From positions 124,001 through 188,000 of the forward strand of contig CAWUHX010000097.1 in assembly GCA_963922205.1 (NCBI GenBank): DNA of 64,000 bases, in the 5' to 3' direction. Shown one piece after another: positions 26,501 through 35,777 of this stretch. The stretch's first letter is position 1. The number at the start of each line of letters is the position of its first letter. This stretch comes from Romanomermis culicivorax. Taxonomy: Eukaryota > Nematoda > Enoplea > Mermithida > Mermithidae. Both the position numbers and the translations under genes were made by a program. The notes beneath the pieces are model-generated. The model was not told the origin of the DNA and did not search any database. It saw only the letters and a program-made list of their open reading frames with translations.

Positions 26501-26571
26501 AGAAATGATTCGTTGAAATCATTGTAATTTATGTTAATCGTTTCAATAATTGTCGAAGTAGACGTCGTCAT
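2331..26571 (-). CDS. nhl-1: TRIM-NHL E3 ubiquitin ligase, NHL-1/TRIM2-3 type (whole gene, 11 coding exons)
   Basis: Coding exons in transcript order: 26,373-26,571; 22,376-22,684; 21,933-22,252; 21,788-21,874; 10,888-11,286; 6,734-6,953; 6,238-6,600; 5,241-5,526; 3,811-3,934; 3,074-3,296; 2,331-2,521. All have AG/GT borders and mutually consistent phases, giving 2,721 nt (906 aa plus stop). Domains: C3HC4 RING (residues 26-74), B-box starting at 112, coiled coil about 225-370, filamin/ABP280 repeat about 400-500, NHL beta-propeller from about 520 to the end. Members of this family are cytoplasmic RING ubiquitin ligases or RNA regulators; substrate choice is usually through the NHL propeller. 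The symbol is a best match from memory of nematode NHL-1, not a search result. A start nine codons further upstream (26,598) is also open. An upstream non-coding or coding exon cannot be excluded. Confidence 0.85.
2522..3073. other. Intron 10 of the TRIM-NHL gene
   Basis: No element, RNA gene or coding frame seen apart from the splice signals at both ends. Introns 9 (3,297-3,810) and 8 (3,935-5,240) are likewise empty to my eye. Confidence 0.6.
3074..3296 (-). CDS. TRIM-NHL exon 10: NHL blades
   Basis: Acceptor TTTTATTCGCAG, donor AAAG|GTAAAA, phase 0 to 1. Encodes two blade-like units (LSCIAIGPNDDIIVGGNEIQ and FFVGGLAVDNDGYVLATVSD). Confidence 0.86.
3811..3934 (-). CDS. TRIM-NHL exon 9: propeller linker (left border less certain)
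   Basis: Acceptor ATATGTTCTAG gives the single nucleotide needed to complete the split codon from exon 8. It encodes KNDQPSFISNLPTSFTLGAN and a Ser/Thr-rich tail. The donor chosen (AAC|GTTATT) is weak but keeps phase 0 for exon 10; in-phase alternatives (GTGACG, GTCGTA) lie further upstream in the exon. Confidence 0.65.
5241..5526 (-). CDS. TRIM-NHL exon 8: NHL blade
   Basis: Acceptor CCTTGATTTAG, donor AGG|GTATGT, phase 1 to 2. Encodes an NHL repeat with EPLDVAVDSEGRVLVCDNG and KVFVFD, then a linker. A downstream open stretch beyond the donor is intronic. Confidence 0.85.
5935..6160 (-). mobile_element. tRNA-derived SINE, copy 1 (in TRIM-NHL intron 7)
   Basis: On the minus strand this contains a tRNA-like module with an A box (TTAGCGCAGTGGGTAGCG), an anticodon-arm-like CTTGTAT loop and a B-box-like stretch. 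It matches two plus-strand copies at 28.9-29.4 kb over both the tRNA-like part and about 80 bp upstream and 70 bp downstream of it. Such SINEs are transcribed by RNA polymerase III and mobilised by a LINE. Confidence 0.7.
6238..6600 (-). CDS. TRIM-NHL exon 7: first NHL blades
   Basis: The acceptor that keeps phase ends at 6,601 (CATTTTAAG after a pyrimidine-rich run); nearer AGs give the wrong phase. The donor is ATG|GTGAGT. It encodes an NHL blade with the pattern QPVRVCTIEKQLLVLDAGNN followed by RVKIFEE, then a longer, less regular blade. Confidence 0.83.
6734..6953 (-). CDS. TRIM-NHL exon 6: filamin repeat
   Basis: Acceptor TTTTTCTAG, donor TTA|GTAAGT, phase 0 to 1. Encodes the second half of an Ig-like filamin repeat with the family hallmarks DGTYIITYTPTRPGDH and VKGSPLQITV. 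Confidence 0.88.
7296..9151 (+). mobile_element. hAT element with decayed transposase and CATCGGCCGATG-rich ends
   Basis: The ends are TAGTGATGGACCGATGC and its inverse, flanked by an exact 8-bp target duplication CCATCAAG (7,288-7,295 and 9,152-9,159). Subterminal regions carry many CATCGGCCGATG palindromic motifs, likely transposase-binding sites. Inside, at 7,905-7,990, the plus strand still reads HFKPIEDNRLHALASLLDPG, the C-terminal signature of hAT/ZBED transposases, but stops and gaps break the rest. It is inserted in TRIM-NHL intron 5. A second copy of its interior lies at about 50,336-50,590. Confidence 0.85.
9410..9865. mobile_element. PIF/Harbinger-type MITE, 456 bp
   Basis: Terminal inverted repeats of about 24 bp (AGCCCGGTTCACACGGCGAC and AGGCCGGTTCACACGGCGAC) with a 3-bp TAA duplication (9,407-9,409 and 9,866-9,868). 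The interior is rich in ATGTCG-type repeats and has no coding capacity. The TWA target and AGGCC end fit PIF/Harbinger. Confidence 0.8.
10888..11286 (-). CDS. TRIM-NHL exon 5: coiled coil end and filamin start
   Basis: Phase-0 exon of 399 nt, acceptor TTTTTTATAG, donor TCG|GTAAGC. The first half ends the coiled coil (LLDVRHISRRVSELNQKL). The second half is a beta-rich segment that opens the filamin/ABP280 repeat (SGGDPVKVQVWSQS). It is preceded by a 10.5-kb intron filled with mobile elements. Confidence 0.85.
11287..12905. other. TRIM-NHL intron 4, first part, no feature
   Basis: AT-rich intronic sequence. A mariner-like end-like string (AGGGTGTCTCGAAACGTTAT) occurs at about 11,310 but I found no partner end, so no element is called. 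Confidence 0.4.
13111..13564. mobile_element. G-rich hAT-type MITE, 454 bp
   Basis: Ends CATACATGTAA and TTACATGTATG, flanked by an exact 8-bp duplication GTTCCTTC (13,103-13,110 and 13,565-13,572). It carries several runs of 10-13 G and palindromes such as GGCTAGCCATATGG and a GGCGCGAAGCGCCG hairpin. Non-coding. Confidence 0.85.
14162..14324. mobile_element. Short hAT-type MITE, 163 bp
   Basis: Ends CAGGGCCGTGCGC and its imperfect inverse, flanked by an exact 8-bp duplication CTTTAAAT (14,154-14,161 and 14,325-14,332). Two long G runs and a CGGCCGC motif lie inside. It is an internally deleted relative of the 2.4-kb element at 36,833. Confidence 0.88.
14992..16061. mobile_element. Repeat family A, complete copy (hAT-like, about 1.07 kb)
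   Basis: Ends AATGTTTTTTCTGCAC and AGTGTTTTTTTGTGCAC in inverse orientation, with a near 8-bp duplication (CCTAAGAC / GCTAAGAC). Other copies are at 33,430-39,421 (interrupted) and 50,772-51,262 (truncated). This copy supplies the uninterrupted sequence that proves the insertions in the second copy. No coding region. Confidence 0.75.
16589..16857. repeat. G/C-skewed repeat related to the CATAC-ended MITEs
   Basis: Begins CATACCTGTAAG and ends TTACAGATATG, with runs of G on the left and C on the right and GGTTGGCCAAGTTGG strings shared with 36,411-36,573. I could not find a target duplication, so the borders are uncertain. Confidence 0.5.
16915..18243. mobile_element. PIF-like element with GC-rich palindromic ends
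   Basis: Left end AAGTCCCTGACATACTTCGC, right end GGCGAAGTATGACAGGGCCT, with subterminal GGCGCC / GGTACC palindromes. It matches the ends of the 326-bp PIF MITE at 43,269. Flanks are TCA and TTA, so the 3-bp duplication is not exact. The 1.1-kb interior is AT-rich with no recognisable gene. Confidence 0.6.
18460..19265. repeat. Copy of the interior of the 36.8-kb hAT element
   Basis: Shares with 36,890-37,110 and 39,060-39,140 (inverse orientation) the CCTCAAAGATTTTTTTTCC-like part and the module with TAGACATGCTAACGGC and a GCGCGAAGC hairpin. Neither end is intact. 18,244-18,459 and 19,266-19,742 show nothing further. Confidence 0.5.
19743..21716. mobile_element. CAGGG-ended DNA transposon, 1.97 kb
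   Basis: Ends CAGGGTTCATGCGCC and CAGGGCTCATGCGC (inverse), with TTCAAGGACAATTCAAGG repeated subterminally on both sides. Flanks share only AATAA, so the target duplication is unclear. The interior has short frames with no domain I recognise. Inserted in TRIM-NHL intron 4, 72 bp from exon 4. Confidence 0.65.
21788..21874 (-). CDS. TRIM-NHL exon 4: coiled coil
   Basis: An 87-nt phase-0 exon of 29 codons with clean borders (CTCTTTTAG acceptor, CAG|GTATAG donor). It encodes a charged helix (DLNKCVERRRQELIDSIRR) that continues the coiled coil without a break in phase. Only 70 bp separate it from the end of a 2-kb transposon in the following intron. Confidence 0.8.
21933..22252 (-). CDS. TRIM-NHL exon 3: B-box end and coiled coil start
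   Basis: Acceptor TTCTTTACAG; 320 nt, entered in phase 1 and left in phase 0 at donor GTAATT. It begins with Ser/Thr/Asn-rich sequence, then H211 and H219 that could complete the B-box, then a long amphipathic helix typical of the TRIM coiled coil (KRMSEILLYKA and following), which drives dimerisation in this family. Confidence 0.82.
22376..22684 (-). CDS. TRIM-NHL exon 2: RING end and B-box start
   Basis: Acceptor TTTTTAG then the CPIC pair that closes the RING. The B-box follows: C112, H115, C123, C126, C131, C134. After C134 the sequence turns into a Ser/Thr/Pro-rich tract with no histidines, so the last two B-box ligands must lie further on (H211 and H219 in exon 3). The donor at 22,374-22,375 (GTAATT) is the only one that keeps phase with exon 3. 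Confidence 0.82.
22685..26372. other. TRIM-NHL intron 1
   Basis: 3.7 kb of AT-rich sequence. Open frames are short and without domain signal. I see no terminal-repeat element, tRNA or other structured RNA here. Confidence 0.5.
26373..26571 (-). CDS. TRIM-NHL exon 1: RING finger, first part
   Basis: Encodes the N-terminus and six of eight RING zinc ligands (C26, C29, C45, H47, C50, C53; core string CSHTVCKTC). The exon ends in phase 1 at a GTCTGT donor, and the last two cysteines (C71, C74) come from exon 2. The alternative Met at 26,598 adds nine residues. No TATA or initiator was evident upstream. Confidence 0.85.
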
Positions 26572-26623
26572 AATGAACGTAGATGAGTAAGTAATCAAGT
26601 TCCCAGAATTTGATTTTTTTATT

Positions 26624-26665
26624 TTTGACTAGCGATGCGATTAATTTGACTAGCGATGCGATTAA
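26624..26665. repeat. Two exact tandem 21-bp units
   Basis: TTTGACTAGCGATGCGATTAA repeated twice without spacing, about 50 bp upstream of the first coding exon of the TRIM-NHL gene. It may be a chance duplication or a promoter-proximal repeat. Confidence 0.7.
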
Positions 26666-26916
26666 GATGTCGATTGTCGGATAAGTTGCTTCGCCGATAT
26701 GCATACAAAAATATCAATCAATCATCGATAAGCCAATCAAATCTACATGAAAAAAGTATCAAATAAAAAGTTACCATAATTTCAACCATTTACGTACACT
26801 TTGGCAAAAAACATCCATTACCACAAAACTCTCGTAAAAATTATGGTTTGCCCAGATTCGCGAGAAACACGGAAACTGGTTCCCCGACGAGAATGAAATT
26901 CCAGCAATAAATGATT

Positions 26917-28745
26917 GGCAAAGGGAAAATTAAGAATATTGTGATACTTCAGTATTATTGGTAAGAAACGCATACCCTCAAAATCATGAAATTGTGAAAG
27001 TGCCGTAAGATCTTCCCTCCAGAAAGCGTCGGTCATGTGTCTAGCCATATGGCCGATATCTTTTGGAACACTAAGGACGGAAATTTCTGACTCTTCTTAC
27101 TGATTCTTATATAATCTATTCCGTGGGTCTTTTGCACCGCGCACACGCTTTGGCTATGCGATCCAGCTAGCTATATATATATTTTATATATGTACTCAGC
27201 TGTGTAGGCAGGGGTCTGGGGGGCCATGCGCCCCAAATATTTCAGATGTTAAAAAAGGCGAAGGTTTTTTGGTTTTTGTTTTCTTCAAGAAAAAGTAAAG
27301 TCAGAAATTCCAATTTTACAGTAGATTAAGTGAAAAAAGTGCCTCCTCCGAAAAAAATTCCTGGCTACAGGCCTGTATGTACTTACTGTACCTACCTGGG
27401 AAAAAATTTTTTATTACTTGCACCGTGTAAACTCACGTGCATAATTCATTTCAGAATTCAGCGAAATTAGATTACTCCATTTGAAATACAATTAAAGTTG
27501 ATCTAGTGCATATCCGCTACCATTGTCACATTCGCTACTAGACCGCAAAGAATAGGAAAAAGGTTTTGCTATTATTTTCATAAGGGGTTTACGAAGACAA
27601 AATATTAAAAGAAAATGAAAAGATGAATGATGGTAGGCTTTATGCATGGTGAAAAATATTTTCTTTGTCACTTTAAAGGAACAGTGCGCAAAAATGGCTA
27701 AAAAGACGTAATACTTCAAAGAGTCTACCGAAAGATAAGTCATTAATGAGTAAATATAAGTAATTAAATCATCAAAGTGACCGCATAACTATATTCTAAT
27801 GAGTGAAAAATTTAATTTACTTAACGAAGTGACCACACAAGCACCTCGTGTGACAGAACAATCAGTCTAGACGGACGTTTCTCATTCTTTACCTGTACTA
27901 TAACAGATTTGGGTGATGCAAATATCGTTTTGGTTTTGTTTTTCAGTTTTTTTTCAAAAACTTTATGCAATTATGTTCACATGTTTTATCGTTTTGAGTT
28001 CAAAACTTGAAAACACTATTATTGATCATACTTCCCAAGTAGATGAAGGACTATTTCCAGCAAACGTAGATCCATGGCAATTATCCCATTTCTATCAGGA
28101 GTTATTGAGATAACCCTGGGCCAAGAACAACAAATCACTGCATCTCACCGAGGTACCTGATGTACATTTGGCACAACACAATTTCTTGCATTTACTTCTG
28201 AAGATACGGGGCAAATTAAAAATTTTGATGCGCATCAGTTGCAACCGCATATTTTCTAATTTTTAAAGAATTAAATTTGTCATTTGCATGATTACATGCG
28301 TCATCTAACTGGTCAAAAATCGTAATTAATTGGTATAAAAATTAAATGGGCCTAATCATTTGGAAATGCGTACCTACTTTATATCTTCCCATAAAGAAAT
28401 TATGACTACGCTATTCAATGCAAAAAGTAAATGTAACGTGTTACTTACACATCTCAGCAGAAAGTAGCGGATGTGCACTAGGCTGCGGATCTAACTAAGA
28501 TAGAGGATGTGCAGTAGGCAGCGGATCTAGCACCGACCTGAAACTTCCCGAGTCAATAGTTAAAAAAGCCTAATTTTCGTGCACAACTGTATAATGGGAC
28601 GTATACAGAGCTTTAAGAGCTAGACACATGACCGAAGCTTTCTAAGTTTGGACTTACGACATTTCTCCAATTACACGATTTTGAGGGTATGTGTTCCTCA
28701 GCAATAATACTGAAGTGTCATAATATTCTTAATTTTCCCTTTGTC
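26917..28745. repeat. Large inverted repeat, arms about 70 bp, 1.8 kb apart
   Basis: Left arm 26,917-26,995 and right arm 28,676-28,745 are inverse copies (GGGAAAATTAAGAATATT, CTTCAGTATTATT, CATACCCTCAAAATC). The outer ends GGCAAAGGG / CCCTTTGTC may be element termini; no clear target duplication. The space between has no recognised gene. Confidence 0.55.
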
Positions 28746-28902
28746 GATCAAAACGTCACATTCATACATTCAAACTTTTTCGGAGTAGACTGGTGCTTCA
28801 AAATGAATAATCAAATTTATGATTTGGTTGTGTTTTAAGTCAGATTGGCTTAAGCAGTTGGAAGTCATTTCGTCATTTTAAGGAACCATACCTTATGTTT
28901 TA

Positions 28903-29130
28903 CTGGTGTGTCCGGCTGTTCATTACATGGCATGCCCCGCACTCACCACCACCACTATAACCACAATTTCCGAATCATCCACATAGGCCGGTTAGATAGC
29001 GCAGTTGGATAGCGAGTCTGCCTTGTATGCAGGAGATCGAGGGTTCGAGCTCCTGACTGAGCATTATTTTTCTGATGCACCGGCCATGCGGATTTGGGCA
29101 TACAACATTTGTGACTGTACCAGAGTCCCT
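28903..29130 (+). mobile_element. tRNA-derived SINE, copy 2
   Basis: A tRNA-like head at about 28,986-29,065 with A box TAGCGCAGTTGG, a CTTGTAT loop (TGT anticodon position, threonine-like) and B box GGTTCGAGCTCC, then a tail with GATTTGGGCATACAAC. Same family as 5,935-6,160. Confidence 0.75.
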
Positions 29131-29154
29131 TCCTCCTTGAAGGGGGAGAGATGT

Positions 29155-29366
29155 TGTAGTGGTGTGTCTGGCTCTTCATTATGCTGCCTGCCGAATGCCT
29201 GCTTACCATCACCACTACAACCACAATTTCCGAACCATCCACGTAACTCGGTTAGCGCAGTTGGACAGCATGTCTGCCTTGTATGCAGAAGGTCGAGGCT
29301 ATCCTCACCGAGCATTATTTTTCTGATGTGCTGGCCATGTGGATTTGGGCATATGCATACAACACT
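29155..29366 (+). mobile_element. tRNA-derived SINE, copy 3 (tandem to copy 2)
   Basis: Repeats the same unit (TGTGTCTGGCTCTTCAT, CACAATTTCCGAACC, TTAGCGCAGTTGG) directly after copy 2. Its B box is deleted, so it is unlikely to be transcribed on its own. Confidence 0.72.
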
Positions 29367-29524
29367 TAGAATAGATGCTCCTGAGAGCAGTAAAAATCAC
29401 TGATGACACTCTTTTACTATTTTAAATATCATGTGAAAATATAAGTGTGTTAACTGGATAATTTCTATGCACTATTCTAAGCAACTGCACAAAGGTCATT
29501 GGGAATCATTAGAACCAAGCACCT

Positions 29525-30815
29525 AGCAAGACAATATTTTTGGTGGCTGAACATGGACAAAAATATTGAAGAAATGGTTTGATGATGTGGAGCTTGTTAG
29601 AAAGTAGCCAATGCCCCTGAACAAGAATTTTCAATGTGGCCTGAAGCTACAAAGTCAATGCAAAGACTCCACATCATCTATGCTGGATGATTTCACAATG
29701 TCATGTGGTTCATTTGTATAGATGAATTCACAAAGTATCCCAATGTGAAGAAGATGGCATCAACTACAATGGAGGCTATGCTGAAAAGCCTGAGGCAAAT
29801 TATCATGGATGAAGGCTTACCTGAAACAATTGTCTCTGACAATGGAACATAATTCACAGCCAGCCAATTCCAGGATTTTTGCAAGAAAAGAGGCATCAAG
29901 CATTTAACAACAGCAATTTTTTATCCCACCTCAAATGGAGAATAGTTCTTCACACTCCCAAAATTTTAAGACCCGGGTATCCGGTCTTTAGGGTACGCGG
30001 GTTACCGGGGTATTTGGGGTGGGTACTATACGCAAGTATTTAAAAAGTCAGTGAATGAACACACTCCATGAAAATTTACAGAAAACTCATAAATTTTGAG
30101 GCATGACCCTTGCAAAGTGCTGAGAAACAAAAGTTAGGAAAAACCAATAACACATCTTCTTCAAACAAAAGTTTATTTTCAAAAAAAAATTTCTTTTCGT
30201 TTGGAGAAAATAAATATTTCAAAATTTTTTACACTTTTAAGCAAATTGTGGTGACCTGGTCATGCATCACAACTATTTGATGAAGTCATTTCCAAACTAG
30301 ATATCCCACTAGGTCTGGGTTTAACCGTCTCTAACGGTTCATCATCATCGGTTTTTATACGTCTTTAATCTTATACATAATGCATCTCTCCAATTTTTGT
30401 TTCTTATACTGTATCAAGTACCAATATTTCACACAGGCATAATTTCTCGAAGACTTTTTTATATTTTCATTTCGTGCTTCATTATTAAAACACAGATTTT
30501 GTGTTGCTAAAAATACGCCACAGTGACTTTTTGAGAGCCATAAGCGGCCTTGTTAATGTGTTGAGTAGGTACATGCACTGAATTAATAAAGGAAAATACG
30601 TTCATTCACTATTAACTGCACATAAATACAAGCAATAGTATATAAATATTCCATTTATACAATATCTTGTTGAGACCCGGGTTTCATTCAGAAAATTTAC
30701 CTGGGCACCCGGACCCGGGTACCCAGTGTGAAGCACTAATAGAGAACCTGAATGTTTTGTCTGAACTTTCAAAACGGCAATGGAAAAAGCTTTATGGGGA
30801 GGAGCTTTTAGCATG
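29525..30815 (+). pseudogene. Gypsy-type integrase relic, split by an insertion
   Basis: Plus-strand reading in pieces gives YFWWLNMDKNIE, FICIDEFTKYPNVKKM, LPETIVSDNGT and a YPTSNGE-like motif, the integrase catalytic core of Ty3/Gypsy elements, with stops and a frameshift. The reading resumes after 30,733 (TFKTAMEKALWGG). The N-terminal zinc region and all other pol domains are missing. Confidence 0.75.
29948..30733. mobile_element. CTTCACACT-ended insertion in the Gypsy integrase
   Basis: Left end CTTCACACT and right end AGTGTGAAG are inverse, with ACCCGGGTA-type motifs near both ends. The integrase reading breaks at the left end and resumes at the right end. No target duplication could be fixed and no coding region is seen inside. 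Confidence 0.6.
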
Positions 30816-30819
30816 TCTA

Positions 30820-32612
30820 CCTTCACTTACCTTTTAATCTTTGATATTTTTCTTCATATTAAACGTATTATTTCATGTTTAAGTGGCAATCTTGAATATT
30901 ATATCTTTATATTTAATGAAGATTCGCATTTTTTCCTTCATTTATTTTTTGAGAAAGATCAACACATCAACTTTCTAAACTTTTTGAAGCGTTTGTTACT
31001 TTCTTAACGTAAATTCAATTTAAAAGCTTCATGGGGGTATTTTTGGAAAATTTCTATGCTCCTGACTCATTGCTTTTCGGCCAAATTTGTGAAAGAAAGG
31101 TTACGAACAAATCACTGGGTTTAAAATTTTCCGAATGACAAACTTCTAGAAATTACGATTTATGAACACAAAATTTAAATCTAATTATTGAGATATATGT
31201 TCAGAATGATAATCAGGATGAATTAAAAAGCTCAAAAACACTTAAATAAAGCGTTTATGAGCATTTTCAAGCGAAAAAACGAGGATTTTAAGACGAAAAC
31301 TCGTCTTTAAAAAAATTTTCGGCAGGAATTTCGAATATGGTATCACATCATTTTTCCAAAATACCCCTTTTTACGGCTTTTCAGATCATAAACTTGGAAA
31401 AAATTTTTGAAAAAAAATGGTCGGAAAGCAGTAGTTCCAAAGAAAAACTTGGAAAAAAATTTTCGAAAAATTTTGACAATTTTTTTCAACGATTACCTTC
31501 CCAATTATGGTCGAAACTGGCATTTTCGAACTCCTCAAGATGCCAGCTATCCAGATCAGTTCGAAAATCCAGGGGCTCTTGACATTCAGGAACTTATTTG
31601 CATAAAATCTGCACACATGTCACACACTCCTTGTCGCTACAGACAAATCCTACCTACTTCAAGAATCGAACACGGTCCACCAGCCTAAATGCGTTCATCA
31701 CTACGCAATTTCACCAGAAAGTATCAAAACTATATTCCTTTAAGACCCTTGATACTATTTCAACTAACAACTTCATTTGGAAGAGCCCCAACAGCGCTGC
31801 GCCCTCCGGCAGCAGCTTCTGTACCCTAAGCCTAGGCCTAAGGAAAATTTTAAAGGAAAAATAAATGTCTCCTCACTAGTCAAAGAAATCCATACTCAAA
31901 ATTAACAAACAACTCATATACAGTAATTTGGCTGAAGGCCGGGAACCCACTTATAAAATTTGATAAACAATAATAAACGTTTCATGTATGGCTGACAAGG
32001 GCCACCAAGAAAATGCCGTGACCTCTGAGTGATTTTCATGAGTATGCTCTCTTCAGAGTTGTGATGCTCCCCAAACGGTACAAAAAATTTTAGCAATACA
32101 GTAGGAGTGCATTAGCTATGAAATAAGAAAATAAAATTTTGCGGCATCCGATAGAAAGGTGTTCGGGAATACCCATAAACAAAATTTTTCTATTTTTGAC
32201 AGCTCATTGTTGACACGTTGAACACTCTTGAAACGTGTAATGTACAGTGACTTAAAATAAATGTTAAATCAAAAGATAGCCTATTCTTTCCTGTGTAAAA
32301 TGAATATTGATTTATCGAATTAGATCATTTTAATTCGGAAATATCGCTCGGCTAGAAAGGCCACTGAAAAACGCCACGCGAGCAAAAGAACCAGAAAAAA
32401 CAAAATTGAGGAAGACGATCGGAAGACTTTCAAACTCCACGACAATATCACAATTCTCAATGTACAAACGTATACAAATGAGGAGAAATATCATGACGGA
32501 AATGATTGTTGATGGTCTATATCCACAAGTATATCCGCGCAGCTGTTTAGCTATAGAGGTATGTTTTGGCTCGCGGCTGTTTAGCCACTGCCAATTTTTC
32601 TATATTATTTCG
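30820..32612. other. No gene or element recognised
   Basis: AT-rich intergenic sequence with short frames only. I see no terminal repeats or RNA genes I can support. Confidence 0.4.
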
Positions 32613-32620
32613 GTGCGCGG

Positions 32621-33402
32621 CACCAGTGGTTTTTTTGTGCCAGAACATGGTTTTTGGCACAAAAAAATTTGGAATGGCACAAAAAAAATTTGAGCGTTTG
32701 TGATAATTGGCACAAAATTTTTTGGCGATTTCGATGCCGCCAAATTTTAACGAATTCCTACGTTTTCGAGTACTGGCTACCATAAAAAATTTGTTTGGGG
32801 CCGATCTCAGCTAATTACATATTCGAAATTTTAGCCAAATTTTCCACACATAGAAAAAAATTTGACCACTTTCAACATTTGTGGAAAAAAGTTCGTGGAA
32901 AAAACAGTGTATTTAATATTTAACAACAATGTGAAGACTGGAGAAAATAAAGTCAAAAATTGGGTATGAATTTTCGGTCGAAACATTGTACCATTACCAA
33001 CGATATCGATTTTTCTGTTTGAGTCAATCGAACACAAAAAGTGAGAATTTCAGTTTTAAATCCGAATCTGACTGAATGAACAGAGAATATCCAGAATTTC
33101 TTTTCATTCATCAGTCATTGGCAGACTATAAAGTTTGCTGCAACGATACTAATACACTGTTCGAAGGGAAACCGTTCGCGTTAGGGTCAAATATACGAAT
33201 AGAAAACCTAATATTCGTTGACTCGGCGCGAAGCGCCGAAAATTTCTTGCATTTTCAGCCCTTGAAACGTCTAAAAATCAATGAAATTTAATGTTTGACC
33301 AGCCAAAAATTTTGTGCCAGTTAGCACAAACGCTCAAAATTTTTTGTGCCACTCCAAATTTTTTTGGGCCAAAAACCATGTTTTGGCACAAAAAAAACAA
33401 TA
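32621..33402. mobile_element. hAT-like element with about 100-bp inverted repeats, 0.78 kb
   Basis: Arms share TGGTTTTTTTGTGCC, ACATGGTTTTTGGC, CAAAAAAATTTGGA and TGAGCGTTTGTG. The flanks are GTGCGCGG and GTGCGCAG (7 of 8 identical). The interior is AT-rich with one GGCGCGAAGCGCCG hairpin at 33,225. It lies 27 bp from the second repeat-A copy. Confidence 0.7.
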
Positions 33403-34032
33403 GTGCGCAGCGTTTTTTTTTGTGCACGGCAGTTTTTTTCTGCACCGGGCTTTCTGCATAGTGCAGAAAAACCCAAAAAAAGTTTCTGCTGTTACCACTG
33501 TTTTTTCCTATGGGCCTTTTCCCCAAATGGGGGAAGGAGTCAAAATTTGTTCGCCCGTTTTCCCGAAGTCGTTTTTCGCTTAAAAATGCTCATAGACGCT
33601 TTATTTAAGTATTTTTGAGCTTTTTCAAACCTTCTGCTGTTTTTTAGAGCCGTTAATTCATACATTTGAGAATTTTGAGTTTGATCGAAGTCTAGTCTAC
33701 AAGCATTGTGGAACAAATTTTCCAGCAAAAATTACATGAGAAATCGACGGTTAAGTCCTCTATGATTTTTTTTTATTCGTCATTACAAAAAATAAATTCA
33801 GAAAAGAATAAAGAAAAAAAATATTATCACGAGCTTAAAGGCGATCAGTATCGCGCGGATATAAGCTCAAAAACGCAATGCATATACATGAACATTAACG
33901 GCAGATGTAACATGACTAGGTAACATATTCCACGTATCAATATATCTATTACAAAAATCTTTTTCGAGTAATCGTGTACGAAATTTTGTCTTATATAATT
34001 TATATGGGTTGTTAACACGATAATTAAAATTA

Positions 34033-35727
34033 CTATATACAAAAAAAATTATTTGGGTCCAAAATGCTGTTACAGATTATAGAATAAACATAGCATAAAT
34101 CAGTTATAGTTCTCCTAGATTCAAGAGAATGCAGACTGGCGGACTCCAATCTTTCTTGATAATTCCTAGAGTTAAAACCATATAATCGTTTTGTGAACCA
34201 CCTCTGAACTTTCTCTACCCTTTGTATTTCACCCATTAGAGAAGGATTCCAAATAGGACTACCATACTCAAGGATTGGGCGAACATAAGTTTTAAATGCC
34301 CTGATTTTTAATTCATTTATATTTGAGTTGAAACATTTAAAAATTAGATTTGATACCCCAGAAGCCTTCTTGATCATGTAATCACACTGCGGAACAAAAG
34401 TGGGTTTTTCATCAGCATAAACACCAAGATCTTTCATTTCAGTGACAGCATCAAGATCACATTCACCAACTTTGTACTGATTTGATGGATTATTTTTCCC
34501 CAAATGTAAGAATGCACATTTAGGCAATGACATACTAAGTTGCCATTCCTCAGACCAATTATAGAAACTGTTTAAATCATCCTGGATTAATACTGTATTA
34601 CATGCATCATTAAAAATTTTAGCATCATCTGCAAATAGATAGAGATCACTTTTAATTATATCACTCAGATCATTTATAAATATCAGGAACAATGTTGGAC
34701 CTAACACACTTCCTTGAGGAACACCACTAATTATTGGAGTTGGAGCAGAAATGGTATTACTTAGTTTTACACATTGAGTTCTATTTGTAAGGAAGTCACA
34801 AATCCAATTCATTGTGAATTTATCAATTTTATATCCTTTTAGTTTTTGTAAGAGCTTTGAATGTGAGACCGTATCAAATGCTTTCTTAAAATCTATGTAT
34901 ACAACATCAACAGGAACTTGATCATCCAACCTCTTAACCCACTTAGTTTTACATTCAAGAAGTTGTAAGACACATGATTTATTCTTTCTGAATCCAAACT
35001 GCCTACTACTGAATATGGCATATCTGTCAAGATGACCTACAATATCCTTATTAATTATTCCTTCCATGATTTTGCCTGGTACACAACAAAGTCATATCGG
35101 CCTGTAGTTTTCAACTTTGCCACGGTCCCTTTTTTTGAAGAATGGAACAATGTATGATGTTTTCCATAAATCAGGTAATGTGCCAGTCCTATAAGAAACC
35201 TCAAAGATAATACTAAGAGATTCAGCAAGAGCAAGGTGTAACTTTTTCAGAAAGTAGGCGCACAGACCATCAGGTCCAAGGGAAAATGTGGGTTTTAGAT
35301 TTTTCAGTGGCAACAAAACTTTCATGAAATAAAATTTAACTGACTTGAGATATTCAAATCCTTTACCAGGAAAAGGAGGACTTTTTCCATCATCAACAGT
35401 AAAGACAGTTGCAAAATATTTGTTGAAAATATCACATTTGTCAAAGTCACTACTAACTTCAATATTATGATAATGCAATGTAGGGATCATTTCTCGCTTT
35501 ACAGTTTTGCTATTGACGAATTCATGAAACTTTATTAAGGAGAGGGATTTCAATAGAGTTTCTTCTTTCTTAGCATAATGGATATTCATTTCGTTTTTAA
35601 GTTTCTTTGAAATTAACTTCAACCTGTTCTTGTTTCCAGTATTTCTGTTGTTGGCATATATAGTCCACAATTTACGTTTTCTCTTTTTTAGTCCTCTCAA
35701 AAATAAAGGTAGTTTTTCCCGTTTCAC
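34033..35727 (-). pseudogene. LINE reverse transcriptase, two frames
   Basis: The upstream frame (35,092-35,727) encodes a linker and the first RT motif (FKKRDRGKVENYRPI). The main frame (34,033-35,067) has VYIDFKKAFDTVSHSKLL, SGVPQGSVLGPTLFLIFIND, the catalytic LYLFADDAKIF, and a C-terminal IWNPSLMGEIQRVEKVQRW. The catalytic Asp pair is intact but the open frame is broken near 35,070-35,090, so the copy is probably dead unless that break is a sequencing error. Confidence 0.88.
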
Positions 35728-35777
35728 CTGTTCCTTTCATCTTGGTACAAATTCATCAATAAAACCTGCTAAAACTC

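Noticed and set aside
26572..26598. Upstream Met of the TRIM-NHL gene
   Set aside because: Not excluded, but no context favours it; the shorter start is used and the longer one is noted.
28986..29065. A tRNA-Thr (TGT) gene
   Set aside because: The A and B boxes are good, but the same sequence recurs with shared non-tRNA flanks at two other places and the acceptor stem does not pair, so it is a SINE head.
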